Shown piece by piece: positions 26,333 to 34,634 of a DNA stretch of 64,000 bases (position 1 is its first letter; every line of letters begins with the position of its first letter). The position numbers and the translations under genes were made by a program. The notes under the pieces were generated by a model. The model worked only from the letters and a program-made list of their open reading frames with translations, had not been told where the DNA came from and ran no database searches. The stretch is taken from NCBI RefSeq assembly GCF_000346485.2, contig NZ_KQ976354.1, positions 11,242,341 to 11,306,340 of the forward strand, in the 5' to 3' direction. This DNA comes from Scytonema hofmannii PCC 7110. Lineage in GTDB: Bacteria; Cyanobacteriota; Cyanobacteriia; Cyanobacteriales; Nostocaceae.

Positions 26333-27459
26333 GGAACCACCACTGGAAGAGTTGATATTAAACCGTTACGGCTCAATTTAAAACTTTGTTTGTATTCTCC
26401 TGGTTTGATGTTATGCGTCACGCTAGTTACGTAATACAGCCCATCAAATGCTATTCCCGCCCCACGCACCCCCACTAATTTACGGGCTTTTAAAATCCGT
26501 CCATAGCGCAATACATCTAAGGTACCCTCACCAGTTACAGCTTCTGCTGACTTTGCTGCTTTCGCCAAACCCAGCATAACTGCTTGGGGAATTGAGCGTT
26601 TAGAAAGGTTATCACTCACAGGTGCTAAGCGAGTTGCTATCGGTGGTAATAAACCTAAAGGAGGACTAAGCGGTGTAATTGGTGGAATAGGAATCTTAAT
26701 CGTTCCTTTGGTCAATTCGTTGTAAATATAGACGGTGGGAATAGTATTGAGGTTATTGTCAAAAGTAAAATTCAAAGACTCAACATTAGTAAAGGTATCC
26801 ATGTTAATGTTGAGAGCTGGTTGAGGAGCACCAATTTTGATTTGTGGTCCCCAATAGGCAGTGTTCGTACCTACAGCTGGACCTGGTTCAATATAAAATT
26901 TGTAGCCAACTTGCTCTGCTAGTTCGTTGATATAATTTAAATCTGTCCCTTGTTGGGCGGGGATAGAGTTAGTAGGGATGGGAATATACACTTGAATACT
27001 GGGTACAATCAAGGGTATAAGACCTAAAAAAGCATATTTAGCTAACAGTAATGCTACTCTTCCCTCTGGTGGTGTGGCGGGAAAGGGAAAGCCGCTGAAA
27101 TCTTGTTTATCCATCACTACCGTTAAGTCTTCCCCAGTAATGGTAAGTGTAGAGTTGCCAGAGTTACCTCCAGGAGCGATTTGATGGTTGGTCATTACGC
27201 CGTCCATAATCACATTTGGTGTACCATTGAGAGTGACAATGATGATGACACGCATCAAAGGAAAGGGGCTACTTTTTGACAGTAGAAACAGGGTTTGTAA
27301 AGGCGAACGGTTGCTCAGAGTAAATGATAATTGAAAGCCACTCTTACCTTCTGCACTAGTGGTTACTGAGAGGCTAGTTAAAGCTTCAAGTACTACCTGC
27401 GGTACAGGTACGGGTACAACTGAGCCAACCATGAGTGTGAGGTTGATACCTTTAAGCAT
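26329..27459 (-). CDS. Late control gene D/VgrG-N-like hub protein
   Basis: About 376 residues when started at ATG 27459 ('MLKGINLTLMVGSVVPVPVPQVV'), which overlaps the LysM gene stop by 8 bp; the longer frame to 27510 would sit in the neighbour. Motifs such as 'GFQLSFTLSNRSPLQTLFLL', 'VIMDGVMTNHQIAPGGNSGNSTLTITGEDLTVVMD', 'QGTDLNYINELAEQVGYKFYIEPG' and 'VRGAGIAFDGLYYVTSVTHNIKPGEYKQSFKLSRNGL' are those of the gpD/gp27 hub barrels. The hub sits between tube and spike. A Pro/Ile-rich insertion near residues 270-295 is unusual and may be a loop facing outward. Confidence 0.87.
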   Translation of the reverse strand: MLKGINLTLMVGSVVPVPVPQVVLEALTSLSVTTSAEGKSGFQLSFTLSNRSPLQTLFLLSKSSPFPLMRVIIIVTLNGTPNVIMDGVMTNHQIAPGGNSGNSTLTITGEDLTVVMDKQDFSGFPFPATPPEGRVALLLAKYAFLGLIPLIVPSIQVYIPIPTNSIPAQQGTDLNYINELAEQVGYKFYIEPGPAVGTNTAYWGPQIKIGAPQPALNINMDTFTNVESLNFTFDNNLNTIPTVYIYNELTKGTIKIPIPPITPLSPPLGLLPPIATRLAPVSDNLSKRSIPQAVMLGLAKAAKSAEAVTGEGTLDVLRYGRILKARKLVGVRGAGIAFDGLYYVTSVTHNIKPGEYKQSFKLSRNGLISTLPVVVP

Positions 27460-27829
27460 TGGCTGTTCCTGGTATGCCTTCTGGTAAAGTAATTCGCAGC
27501 TGACGACCAATAGTGATGGTTAACTCATCTGGGTGCATGGCGCGATTTGCATCGCAGAGCCGCCAAAATTGTTCTGGATCGCCTAGGTAATTAGCAGTGA
27601 TATTATCTAAGCGATCGCCTTCTGTGACAGTATGCTCTTGCAGAAGGGAAAACTTTTCTGGATGTGGTACAAATCGCCGCCGGAGATAAATAACGGTTTT
27701 ATTTGTGGATGTTTGCAGTGTCGCTGTCTCCACTTCAGAGTAACGACTATTAGGGAGAAACTGGTTAGCTTTTAAGGCAAATGCTTGGAGAATTCCCTGA
27801 ATTGCTGTTGCTTGTATTTGGTCAGTCAT
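27452..27829 (-). CDS. LysM-domain tube/baseplate adaptor (Afp7-like)
   Basis: A 125-residue protein with a C-terminal LysM-type module: 'HTVTEGDRLDNITANYLGDPEQFWRLCDANRAMHPDELTITIGRQLRITLP' (residues about 66-117, outlined). In T4 gp53 and eCIS Afp7 such LysM domains clamp the baseplate wedges to the hub. It starts immediately after the stop of the upstream 253-codon frame. The N-terminal half is a charged strand-rich adaptor. Structural, cytoplasmic assembly. Confidence 0.85.
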   Translation of the reverse strand: MTDQIQATAIQGILQAFALKANQFLPNSRYSEVETATLQTSTNKTVIYLRRRFVPHPEKFSLLQEHTVTEGDRLDNITANYLGDPEQFWRLCDANRAMHPDELTITIGRQLRITLPEGIPGTANA

Positions 27830-28486
27830 CTAAATACCTCCAATACCCAAAACACCAAAAGTTCCTGATTGACTGAGTTTCACTAATTTTTCTTTCTGGC
27901 GGTGATAGACCATAAATAAGTTACCGCCCTTATGGTCAAATCCCAGGTCACTTACACTTAAGACTCGCATTCCCAAACTGACTTTGGCACGAATCGGATT
28001 TAAGGCTGTATCAAAAGCCTCTTCTGTAATACTAAAATCTGTAAGCCGCACGGGTAAAACGCGGTTTTTGCTCCATACAAATAAGGGGAGAGCAGTTTCC
28101 ATCGGCGCAATTTCTATTGTGCCTGATTGAGCTAGAGTATTGTTATTTTCTAATTGTCTGCTAGAGGGGTAAATAATAGTTTCTAAGGCTGCTAATTGGG
28201 GGTAAATTCCCAACTCAGCGGTATTGGGATTTTGATTGGGAAATTCTAGCTGGTCGGTGGCATCGATTTCTGCTTCTAACTTAATTGTTTCCACAGGTGG
28301 ACCTTTTAGCCGTAGTGCTTCAGCGCGATCGCCACTTTCTGTGCCTGCTCCCTGTACCTGTAATGTGCGGCTGAGAGTATCAGGATTATATTGTAGGGCA
28401 ATTATGCGTTGCACAATAGCAGTGTTGGGATCAACTAATACGATGCCACCTTTAAGTAGCCGGGGTGAACCAGGGAAGGTAGTCAT
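27830..28486 (-). CDS. Conserved eCIS tube-extension/adaptor protein
   Basis: About 218 residues from ATG 28486 ('MTTFPGSPRLLKGGIVLVDPNTA'), with 'RIIALQYNPDTLSRTLQVQG', 'LRLKGPPVETIKLEAEIDATDQLE', 'GIYPQLAALETIIYPSS' and 'FDTALNPIRAKVSLGMRVLSV'. The pattern matches the conserved second tube-initiator/adaptor protein that accompanies LysM genes in eCIS loci (Afp7 neighbourhood). A longer frame opens at GTG 28591 with GGAG 5 nt upstream, but its first 35 residues overlap the small upstream ORF in another frame and look unrelated, so I prefer ATG 28486. Adjacent to the LysM gene with no gap. Confidence 0.75.
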   Translation of the reverse strand: MTTFPGSPRLLKGGIVLVDPNTAIVQRIIALQYNPDTLSRTLQVQGAGTESGDRAEALRLKGPPVETIKLEAEIDATDQLEFPNQNPNTAELGIYPQLAALETIIYPSSRQLENNNTLAQSGTIEIAPMETALPLFVWSKNRVLPVRLTDFSITEEAFDTALNPIRAKVSLGMRVLSVSDLGFDHKGGNLFMVYHRQKEKLVKLSQSGTFGVLGIGGI

Positions 28487-28574
28487 AGCTAGGGAGTTTT
28501 TAAGTACTATTTGATTAGTGTGATTGCTGGGAAATTTTTCTCCAGCCTGCGGACTTAAGCTGTTACTAGTGAAT

Positions 28575-28712
28575 TTACATTTTATACTCACAATCTCCGA
28601 CCGTCATTTTGCGTTGTCCGCAAGTATCACACTTCCGTTGCAAAATCCCACCTTTGGAAAGCGGTGGTATCGTCGGTGTATGCTGCATATGAACCGCTGT
28701 CTGCCGTGTCAT
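28575..28712 (-). CDS. 45-residue Cys-motif mini-protein in the eCIS operon
   Basis: Small gene: ATG at 28712 overlaps the stop of the upstream 85-residue gene by 4 bp (ATGA), then 45 codons to TAA at 28575. It reads 'MTRQTAVHMQHTPTIPP', then 'LSKGGILQRKCDTCGQRK' and 'MTVGDCEYKM'. The 'LQRKC..C....GDCE' pattern resembles the cysteine-containing linker that often precedes DUF4157 domains in eCIS cargo proteins, here without the domain. It may be a relict of a second DUF4157 cargo gene, or a zinc-binding mini-protein kept by coupling. Its first half overlaps a palindrome-like stretch (CCGCTTTCCAAAGGTGGG). Confidence 0.5.
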   Translation of the reverse strand: MTRQTAVHMQHTPTIPPLSKGGILQRKCDTCGQRKMTVGDCEYKM

Positions 28713-28966
28713 GACCCAATCCCTCGATATACTGCTTGAGCTATTTGCTGTCCCATTTGAGTGTAATTACTATCAGGGGTGATTTGTATATTACCTGCAC
28801 TGACACTAGGGACTGCACCTCCAGCTAAAAATTCCGCACCCAAACCACCAGTGGCTAACAATCGTCCCAATTCCTTCTCTAAGGCTGCTTGCAACAAAGG
28901 ACGTTGGGCATGGGATACAGTCACTCCATCTAAAATTAACCGCTCAATATTTATGTGAATATTCAT
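28709..28966 (-). CDS. Small conserved eCIS protein, unknown
   Basis: An 85-residue protein, 'MNIHINIERLILDGVTVSHAQRPLLQAALEKELGRLL' at the start, then 'SNYTQMGQQIAQAVYRGIG' at the end. Similar small proteins with an N-terminal strand plus amphipathic helix lie directly downstream of the AAA+ ATPase in many eCIS loci. Function unknown; a chaperone or regulator of the ATPase is a positional guess. It overlaps the ATPase stop by 4 bp and the mini-protein start by 4 bp. Confidence 0.7.
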   Translation of the reverse strand: MNIHINIERLILDGVTVSHAQRPLLQAALEKELGRLLATGGLGAEFLAGGAVPSVSAGNIQITPDSNYTQMGQQIAQAVYRGIGS

Positions 28967-31062
28967 ACTTTCACCCCTATTTCTTGCCAGCGAAAATCTA
29001 CTTCATTAATTGGTCGGTCTAATTTACGAAACTCTGTTCGTGCTGCTTGTAAAACTATGGGCATAGTAATGGCTGTTCCTTGCTGGGCAGCTAAAAATGC
29101 AGCGTTTAAAGCAATGTTATGAATACTACCCCCAGTCAAGTTTAACCTTGCCAATCGAGCAAAGTCCAACTTTTCTATTGGCACTTCAAGTGGAAATGCT
29201 CTTTGCCAAATCTTCTGCCGTTCTGTAGGATTGGGAAATGGAAAAGTGATAATAAACCGCAAACGCCGCATAAAGGCATGGTCTAAGGCATTTCGCATAT
29301 TAGTTGCTAATATCGCCAACCCACGAAAGGCTTCCATACGCTGCAATAAGTAGTTAATTTCAATATTGGCATAACGGTCATGGGAATCCTTGACTTCACT
29401 GCGTTTGCCAAAAAGAGCATCAGCTTCATCAAAAAAGAGGATTGTTCCCCCGTCTTCAGCAGCATCAAAAAGTCGGCGCAGGTTTTTCTCAGTTTCCCCA
29501 ATATACTTACTGATGACGGCTGATAAATCAATACGGTATAGATTTAGATGTAAATCATTGGCAATTACCTCTGCTGCCATTGTTTTACCTGTGCCACTTT
29601 CTCCAGCAAATAAGGCACTGATACCTAATCCTCGATTCATACGATTTTCAAAGCCCCAATCTTGGTAAACTTTGCTACGCTGCTGCATTTGGTGAGCAAT
29701 TTGGCGTAAGAGGTTGGTTTCTTCTTCAGGAAGAACAATATCTTCCCAAGTCGCTTTGGGGTTGAGGCGTTGAGCAAGGATATCTAACTGGGGACGGGTA
29801 TTTGTTAAGCAAGCTGACCACAGCTGATAGTAAAAAGTGGGGTCTAAGTTAGATACTTTGGCTTTGGTGGTTTGGGCGATTTGTTGAATTGTTGACAAGT
29901 TGAGGTTAAATTGACCAGCTAACTGGGTAGAAATTTTATCGCTACCATCGCCTAACATTTTCTCCCAAATCTGCTTTTGTTCTTCTGTGGTTGGTTTAGC
30001 AATATCTACTGAGACACTAGGACGACCTAAATTTGAGCGAATTTCCCGACTACTTAAAAATAACAACCCATGGCTACGGGAAGCAAAGCGGTGCAAAGGT
30101 GGGGCTTGTCCTTCTACTGGGGGTGTATTGGCAATTTCTTGAGCATCTATATATAGGACAATAGGTAAAAGCAGGCTTTCCCTTTCCCAAAGGCGAATAA
30201 AGGTTTCTAATTCCCCAGTTTGGGCTGGTAGTAGTTCTACAGGAAGGCGATAGAGGAATAAATTAACGCTTTGGGCGGCTTGCTGTGCTACTAATTGCTT
30301 ACTAGCAGAGTCTGCGCCTAACAGTTGAATGATGGGCGATCGCCGTTGATATTGTCGCAGGTATGGGGTGATCGCTGCTACTGTTTGTTGTTGAGAAGTT
30401 GGTAATTGATTGGGAAAATATAATGTCTCTAAAGATACTAAAAAAGGTGCTAACCGATCGTCTAAATAATTTAATCCTTTGATATAGTTAACAATCCGTT
30501 CATCTGCCCGTAAAGCACTAGTCGTTAGGGGTTGTGCGTTTGGTTGATTGATTTCAATTAGCCGCCAGTAACGCAAAGGACGTTCTGGTGATAACACATC
30601 CCAAGCTGGTTGGTCAAACAAAGATAAAGCGAGAGCAAAAGTCGGATAAGGCTGATGAATGTTATCTTGAGCTTGGGCGCAAAGTGTAGCTATGCGAGTA
30701 TCTAATTCTACTGCACTGCATAGTAATAATACTTGCTGCTCAAATGGAGAAAGCCCCAATCTCTGACTCAAAATTACCATCGCTGGAGGTGGTTGCAGTT
30801 CTTGAGCATCACTCATCTCTCTAGCAGCTTTTGCTAGTTTTTTATCAATATTATCCTCGTGTTCTCCTGACGGCAGAGCGGGTAAGTCAGTGACAGAAGT
30901 GTCAGGCGATCGCCTTAAGAAGCGCCGCTTAGGTGGTGTCGATGGCATACTCTCTACACCCTGTACCCGACTCACCTGTCTTTCAAGGCACAGACGCAAC
31001 CATACCAGTGCCTTTGCCAAGTATTCTTCGTTGTTTTGCTGCCAGAAATCCAGATCATTCAT
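28963..31062 (-). CDS. eCIS AAA+ ATPase (Afp15-like)
   Basis: A 699-residue protein. The C-terminal AAA+ module has Walker A 'AGESGTGKTMAAEVIAN' (about 485-500), Walker B 'GTILFFDEADALFG' (about 538-551), sensor 1 'LAILATNMRNALD' and the arginine finger region 'AFMRRLRFIITFPFPN'. The N-terminal ~430 residues form a degenerate second ATPase-like region and helical part ('LSPFEQQVLLLCSAVELDTRIATL'), as in Afp15/Pvc15. This ATPase is conserved in eCIS and is thought to remodel cargo or recycle sheath. Overlaps both neighbours by 4 bp. Confidence 0.92.
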   Translation of the reverse strand: MNDLDFWQQNNEEYLAKALVWLRLCLERQVSRVQGVESMPSTPPKRRFLRRSPDTSVTDLPALPSGEHEDNIDKKLAKAAREMSDAQELQPPPAMVILSQRLGLSPFEQQVLLLCSAVELDTRIATLCAQAQDNIHQPYPTFALALSLFDQPAWDVLSPERPLRYWRLIEINQPNAQPLTTSALRADERIVNYIKGLNYLDDRLAPFLVSLETLYFPNQLPTSQQQTVAAITPYLRQYQRRSPIIQLLGADSASKQLVAQQAAQSVNLFLYRLPVELLPAQTGELETFIRLWERESLLLPIVLYIDAQEIANTPPVEGQAPPLHRFASRSHGLLFLSSREIRSNLGRPSVSVDIAKPTTEEQKQIWEKMLGDGSDKISTQLAGQFNLNLSTIQQIAQTTKAKVSNLDPTFYYQLWSACLTNTRPQLDILAQRLNPKATWEDIVLPEEETNLLRQIAHQMQQRSKVYQDWGFENRMNRGLGISALFAGESGTGKTMAAEVIANDLHLNLYRIDLSAVISKYIGETEKNLRRLFDAAEDGGTILFFDEADALFGKRSEVKDSHDRYANIEINYLLQRMEAFRGLAILATNMRNALDHAFMRRLRFIITFPFPNPTERQKIWQRAFPLEVPIEKLDFARLARLNLTGGSIHNIALNAAFLAAQQGTAITMPIVLQAARTEFRKLDRPINEVDFRWQEIGVKV

Positions 31063-32402
31063 GAGATTATCTCTAATGATATTTCAGGTATAAAGGTAAG
31101 TGGAACGACGAGAGGTGTTGCAGCGTAGTTAACGATAAGGCTATCTACCCCATCCACCCGCAATCGAGGTCGCACTTGGTACGTACCCGCAAGAATGTTA
31201 CCTAGTTCAAATTCCAGAAAATCAGTTTTGTCTGAGTGCAACTTGGCAGGTAATTCGCGATTACTGACCATGGATAGGGCTGTTTCTTGAGTATTTAGCA
31301 CCAGCGAAACTCTTTGTCCTTGAAATACCTGGAGGCTACATCTGACCTTAAGGATGACATTATTGGGCTTATTGGGGTCTGAGTTATCTCGTCGGTCAAC
31401 AGTGATTTCTTCTACTTTTGGTGCTAAAGGTAAAGGTAAACCATTGCTGGTGCCATCTGTGATTACTGTCACGGTGTAAAATCCACAAGGCCATTTGTCC
31501 AGTTGATCGGTAGGAAGTGTCAGATAAATCTCATCAGATGTCCGATCTGTGGCTGGGACAGTAATTTTGTTAGGCTCTTGTAGTTGCGGGTGACTAAAAG
31601 CTACCTCGACATTGTTACCGTCTAGGTTATAGCCTGTTAAAGTTAAGGCATCTCCTAAGTTAGCTACAGGCTTCTGCAATAACAATTTTTGGTTTGCGGG
31701 CAGTTTTAGCCTTGCTTCTTCTATGGCTGTGAAATTGATGGCAGTCAGCGTCGGGTAGGGAGGAACCAGGTTTGCCTGGGAAGTCACACCTCGATCGCCT
31801 GAACTCCGCGAAAGCACTGGCAGTGGTGCTTTTGTAGGGCGGATACTTTCAATCAACACCACTGACACTTCATAAGCAGTGGAAATCCGATACTGGGTTT
31901 GAAAGGTCGTCCACAATTTTGACAATTCATCTAAATTTAGCATTTGTGGAGTAATCCGCACCCGTTCGACTTGGTGATACAAATCGTATTTATCTAAATC
32001 CGCAGTGGGCAAAGCGTCTTTAATATCTTGAGGTTTGAGAACCGTATAGTCATGAAACACACTCATTGCCTCTCCCAGTAAGCGATGGCTGGTAGGTTCG
32101 GGAAAGTCATCATTTTGAGCATAGGCAGTTAAAAGGTAATAGAGATTCAGTGCTAAGGGCGGTTGTCCTGTTTCTCCGGGTTTTACTTGGGAGGGAATGT
32201 CCATGTTTCTCCAAGCAGAATTTTCTTTTGTTTGGTAGAGAAACAAATTGACCTGATTGCCGTTGCTATTGTTGTTATCGCGGGCTTTATCGGGGGGTTT
32301 GGTCGTGACCGTGACGTTCTCAAAGCCATTCATATCAAATCGCCGTTGCAGCATCTGACGCAAGGTGCTGGTAACAGCAGCAATTGCCCGTGAATTACTC
32401 AT
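31059..32402 (-). CDS. Pvc16/DUF4255 tail terminator-like protein
   Basis: A 447-residue protein. Residues 1-190 are the Pvc16 N-terminal (DUF4255) domain: 'IAAVTSTLRQMLQRRF', 'NQVNLFLYQTKENSAWRNMD', 'PPLALNLYYLLTAYAQND', 'HRLLGEAMSVFHDYTVL', 'TFQTQYRISTAYEVSVVLIES'. Afp16-type proteins cap the tube and sheath and set their final length. The C-terminal half is strand-rich with two Ig-like units ('GDALTLTGYNLDGNNVEVAF', 'KVEEITVDRRDN'), an extension seen in several eCIS. Four-base overlaps on both sides. Confidence 0.9.
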   Translation of the reverse strand: MSNSRAIAAVTSTLRQMLQRRFDMNGFENVTVTTKPPDKARDNNNSNGNQVNLFLYQTKENSAWRNMDIPSQVKPGETGQPPLALNLYYLLTAYAQNDDFPEPTSHRLLGEAMSVFHDYTVLKPQDIKDALPTADLDKYDLYHQVERVRITPQMLNLDELSKLWTTFQTQYRISTAYEVSVVLIESIRPTKAPLPVLSRSSGDRGVTSQANLVPPYPTLTAINFTAIEEARLKLPANQKLLLQKPVANLGDALTLTGYNLDGNNVEVAFSHPQLQEPNKITVPATDRTSDEIYLTLPTDQLDKWPCGFYTVTVITDGTSNGLPLPLAPKVEEITVDRRDNSDPNKPNNVILKVRCSLQVFQGQRVSLVLNTQETALSMVSNRELPAKLHSDKTDFLEFELGNILAGTYQVRPRLRVDGVDSLIVNYAATPLVVPLTFIPEISLEIIS

Positions 32403-33334
32403 TTGCCGCCTCCCCGTTGGCGCAAGTATTCCTCTAAACTCATTACAGAAGGTGTCGGGCGCGATCGCGTTGAGGGCTGCGTACTGGTTGGTGTTGCCCG
32501 GACTTCTATACGACCAATGGATACGTGAATTGTCGGTGCTGACTGCGTTGGTGTTGCTTGAGAAGATTCTTGCTCCACTAACTTAACTGTAGGAGTGTGG
32601 GGAGATACTACCACAGTTTGAGGTGCAGGAACTACGTCAGGTTCTGTCGGTTTTTTTGTATAAACTGGCACTGTTTTTTCATTCAGTAAAATACTTGCAC
32701 TGTGAGGTGCCTTTGCTGCTGGCTTTTGCAGATGGGGTGTCTGAATTTCATTGATAGTGGCAATAATTTCCTCTGATGGAATAAGTTTAAAAGAGGCGTT
32801 GGTTACCACAGACTGAGCAAGAGATAGAGGCTGAGGAGTTTCAGGCATCGGGGATTCTTTGCTGCTTATAGGTGATGATTCAACGGAAGGCTGATTGATG
32901 GACGGTATCAAATCAGTTGTTTCTACAGAAGGAGTTGATAGGGATGGATGGGGATGATTGGGTATTTGCTTCCAAGTGGGATTGAGTGATTGCTCCTCTC
33001 TCAACTGGTTAGACCAAGTTACGTTCTGTTGTGGTAATTTGGGATCGGGTGAGATTGCTTTGCTCAACTTCGTTTCACTTGCAATGACAGGTGCTACTGT
33101 TGATCGCGACTTTGTATGAGTTGAAGGAAGAGCCGTTGTCCTTTGCATTGGCGGTTCGTTTACCTCTGTTTCCTGTACCAGAGAATTAACCGTCATTTGC
33201 TCTCGGTCGAACTCTTGTCCCACAACCAATTCGCTTACTTCTCCTGTAGGCTCAAATAAAGATGGTAGCCGAGGTCGAACCATATCCGTCATATTAGTAC
33301 TTTTTGCTACCAAATTACTGAGATAATCATTCAT
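32399..33334 (-). CDS. Pro/Ser/Thr-rich linker protein of the eCIS operon
   Basis: A 311-residue low-complexity protein. A short ordered N-terminus ('MNDYLSNLVAKSTNMTDMVRPRLPSLFEP') and C-terminus ('VSIGRIEVRAT' and 'MSLEEYLRQRGGGK') enclose ~230 disordered residues rich in P, S, T, Q and V. The 'H-V-S-I-G-R-I-E-V-R' and 'L-x-x-Y-L' end motifs recur in otherwise variable eCIS proteins at this position, so the ends are probably docking peptides. No Afp14-like tape measure is otherwise visible in the operon; a flexible length or connector role is possible but unproven. Overlaps both neighbours by 4 bp. Confidence 0.65.
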   Translation of the reverse strand: MNDYLSNLVAKSTNMTDMVRPRLPSLFEPTGEVSELVVGQEFDREQMTVNSLVQETEVNEPPMQRTTALPSTHTKSRSTVAPVIASETKLSKAISPDPKLPQQNVTWSNQLREEQSLNPTWKQIPNHPHPSLSTPSVETTDLIPSINQPSVESSPISSKESPMPETPQPLSLAQSVVTNASFKLIPSEEIIATINEIQTPHLQKPAAKAPHSASILLNEKTVPVYTKKPTEPDVVPAPQTVVVSPHTPTVKLVEQESSQATPTQSAPTIHVSIGRIEVRATPTSTQPSTRSRPTPSVMSLEEYLRQRGGGK

Positions 33335-34077
33335 TTACCTACCATCCCTAAATACAACTGCCGTCGGTAAGAGCTCATCGCTAGAATATCTGCCTCTCTC
33401 CAGCCATAGGCAGAAGCTAAAATATGCACTTCCCGCAAAACGCGAATTGCCCAAGCATGGAGCTCGCTCCAAAAAAAAGATACGATGTCAAAGATTGACT
33501 GCCACTGATGACCGCAAGCGGGACATGAGAGGTTAAGCTGTATATCTGCTTGAGGGTCAGCCTTTGCCATCTGTGTTATTACTGCGTTAACAACATCGGG
33601 GGGTAGTTGCTTGATAGACTGAGTTTCCTCATGGTAGCAAACGTTTACCAAACAGCGTTCCAATAGAGCTTTTTGACTGCTCTTTTGGTCGTTTTTTAAA
33701 TTGGCTGATGCCGCGATCGCCAATAGATCCAAACTGTTGGGTAAACGGAACTGTACCATATAATCAGCGATCTCCACAGACAATGCTTCTGCCGACTGGG
33801 TTAGGGCGCTAACTCGAATATCTGCAACACTGAAAAGTAGTTCTAGGCGATCGCCACAATTAGGACAAGTTGCTAAACTCTGGATCTGTGACCCAAAAGT
33901 CCACTCTCGCAGAGTTAGCAACAAGCCATCACGCTGACCAATACTCAGTTCTGCTAGTTGCTTAGGTAAAGTTTCAGGGCAGGCAACAGCTAGCAGCGTT
34001 AATGCACGTTGAACAGGCTGCTGGATTAATCCCTGCTCCCAAACACTTAATAATTCCTGAGCAGACAGTGTACGCAT
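33331..34077 (-). CDS. Zinc-ribbon eCIS protein, gp51-like baseplate assembly factor candidate
   Basis: A 248-residue protein with two C-x-x-C pairs: 'ATCPNCGDRLEL' (about residues 69-80) and 'LSCPACGHQWQS' (about 185-196), which together can hold one or two zinc ions. The rest is helical ('LTLREWTFGSQIQSLA', 'WAIRVLREVHILASAYGWREADILAMSSYRRQLYLGMV'), and the end with 'YGW.E.dil.ms..rR..Y' is typical of eCIS proteins related to T4 gp26/gp51 baseplate assembly factors. It lies 19 bp after the tube gene. Assembly chaperone role inferred from family and position. Confidence 0.72.
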   Translation of the reverse strand: MRTLSAQELLSVWEQGLIQQPVQRALTLLAVACPETLPKQLAELSIGQRDGLLLTLREWTFGSQIQSLATCPNCGDRLELLFSVADIRVSALTQSAEALSVEIADYMVQFRLPNSLDLLAIAASANLKNDQKSSQKALLERCLVNVCYHEETQSIKQLPPDVVNAVITQMAKADPQADIQLNLSCPACGHQWQSIFDIVSFFWSELHAWAIRVLREVHILASAYGWREADILAMSSYRRQLYLGMVGK

Positions 34078-34096
34078 AGATTGCTAAAGTGTCTCC

Positions 34097-34624
34097 CTAA
34101 AAGCTTTCTTCCCTGGGCTCTTTCACTTCTTCATCTAGTTCCCATCCCTCATTTTCCAGCTTAATTTGCTGAATTGCTATTGCATTAGCATTAGCATCAA
34201 GGTCAGGTAAGGCTTGGTATTCTGAAACCCAACAACGGTAAATTTTGTAAGATATTGCTTTCTGACCCGCCTCATTAAAGACATCAATAATAATATCTTT
34301 GCGGAAGTCAGCCAGCGAAGTTTCTTTTGTCCGTTGATCGGCTCCTGCTTGGGCGTTTTTAAAGTTCCACACTTTGCTAGCCCACTTCTCAAACTCTGGG
34401 TCGTGAGTTACGCCCCTTTCTAAAGTAATTGCCTCAAACTCTGTGCGTCCTGGAGATTTGCGTGAAGTACTGGGATCTCCACCTTCACGGTGTTTTACCA
34501 CTTCAGTTGTACGTTTAAGAGCACCTACCTTGCTGATTCCAGCAACATATTTTCCATCCCACTTGACCCGGAATTTAAAGTTTTTATAAGGGTCAAACCG
34601 CTGTGGATTAACTGCAAATTCCAT
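34097..34624 (-). CDS. Contractile injection system tube protein (Afp1/5-like)
   Basis: About 175 residues from ATG 34624, preceded by a perfect AAGGAGG 6 nt upstream, which decides the start over the longer frame to 34657. 'DPYKNFKFRVKWDGKYVAGISKVGALKRTTEVVKHREGG' (outlined) and 'FEAITLERGVTHDPEFEKWASKVWN', 'DIIIDVFNEAGQKAISYKIYRCWVSEYQALPDLDA' are the inner-tube fold of T4 gp19/Hcp-like eCIS proteins. Only one tube gene is present (Afp has two). The strong ribosome-binding site fits the high copy number needed. It follows the sheath stop by 10 bp. Confidence 0.92.
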   Translation of the reverse strand: MEFAVNPQRFDPYKNFKFRVKWDGKYVAGISKVGALKRTTEVVKHREGGDPSTSRKSPGRTEFEAITLERGVTHDPEFEKWASKVWNFKNAQAGADQRTKETSLADFRKDIIIDVFNEAGQKAISYKIYRCWVSEYQALPDLDANANAIAIQQIKLENEGWELDEEVKEPREESF

Positions 34625-34634
34625 AATTTCCTCC

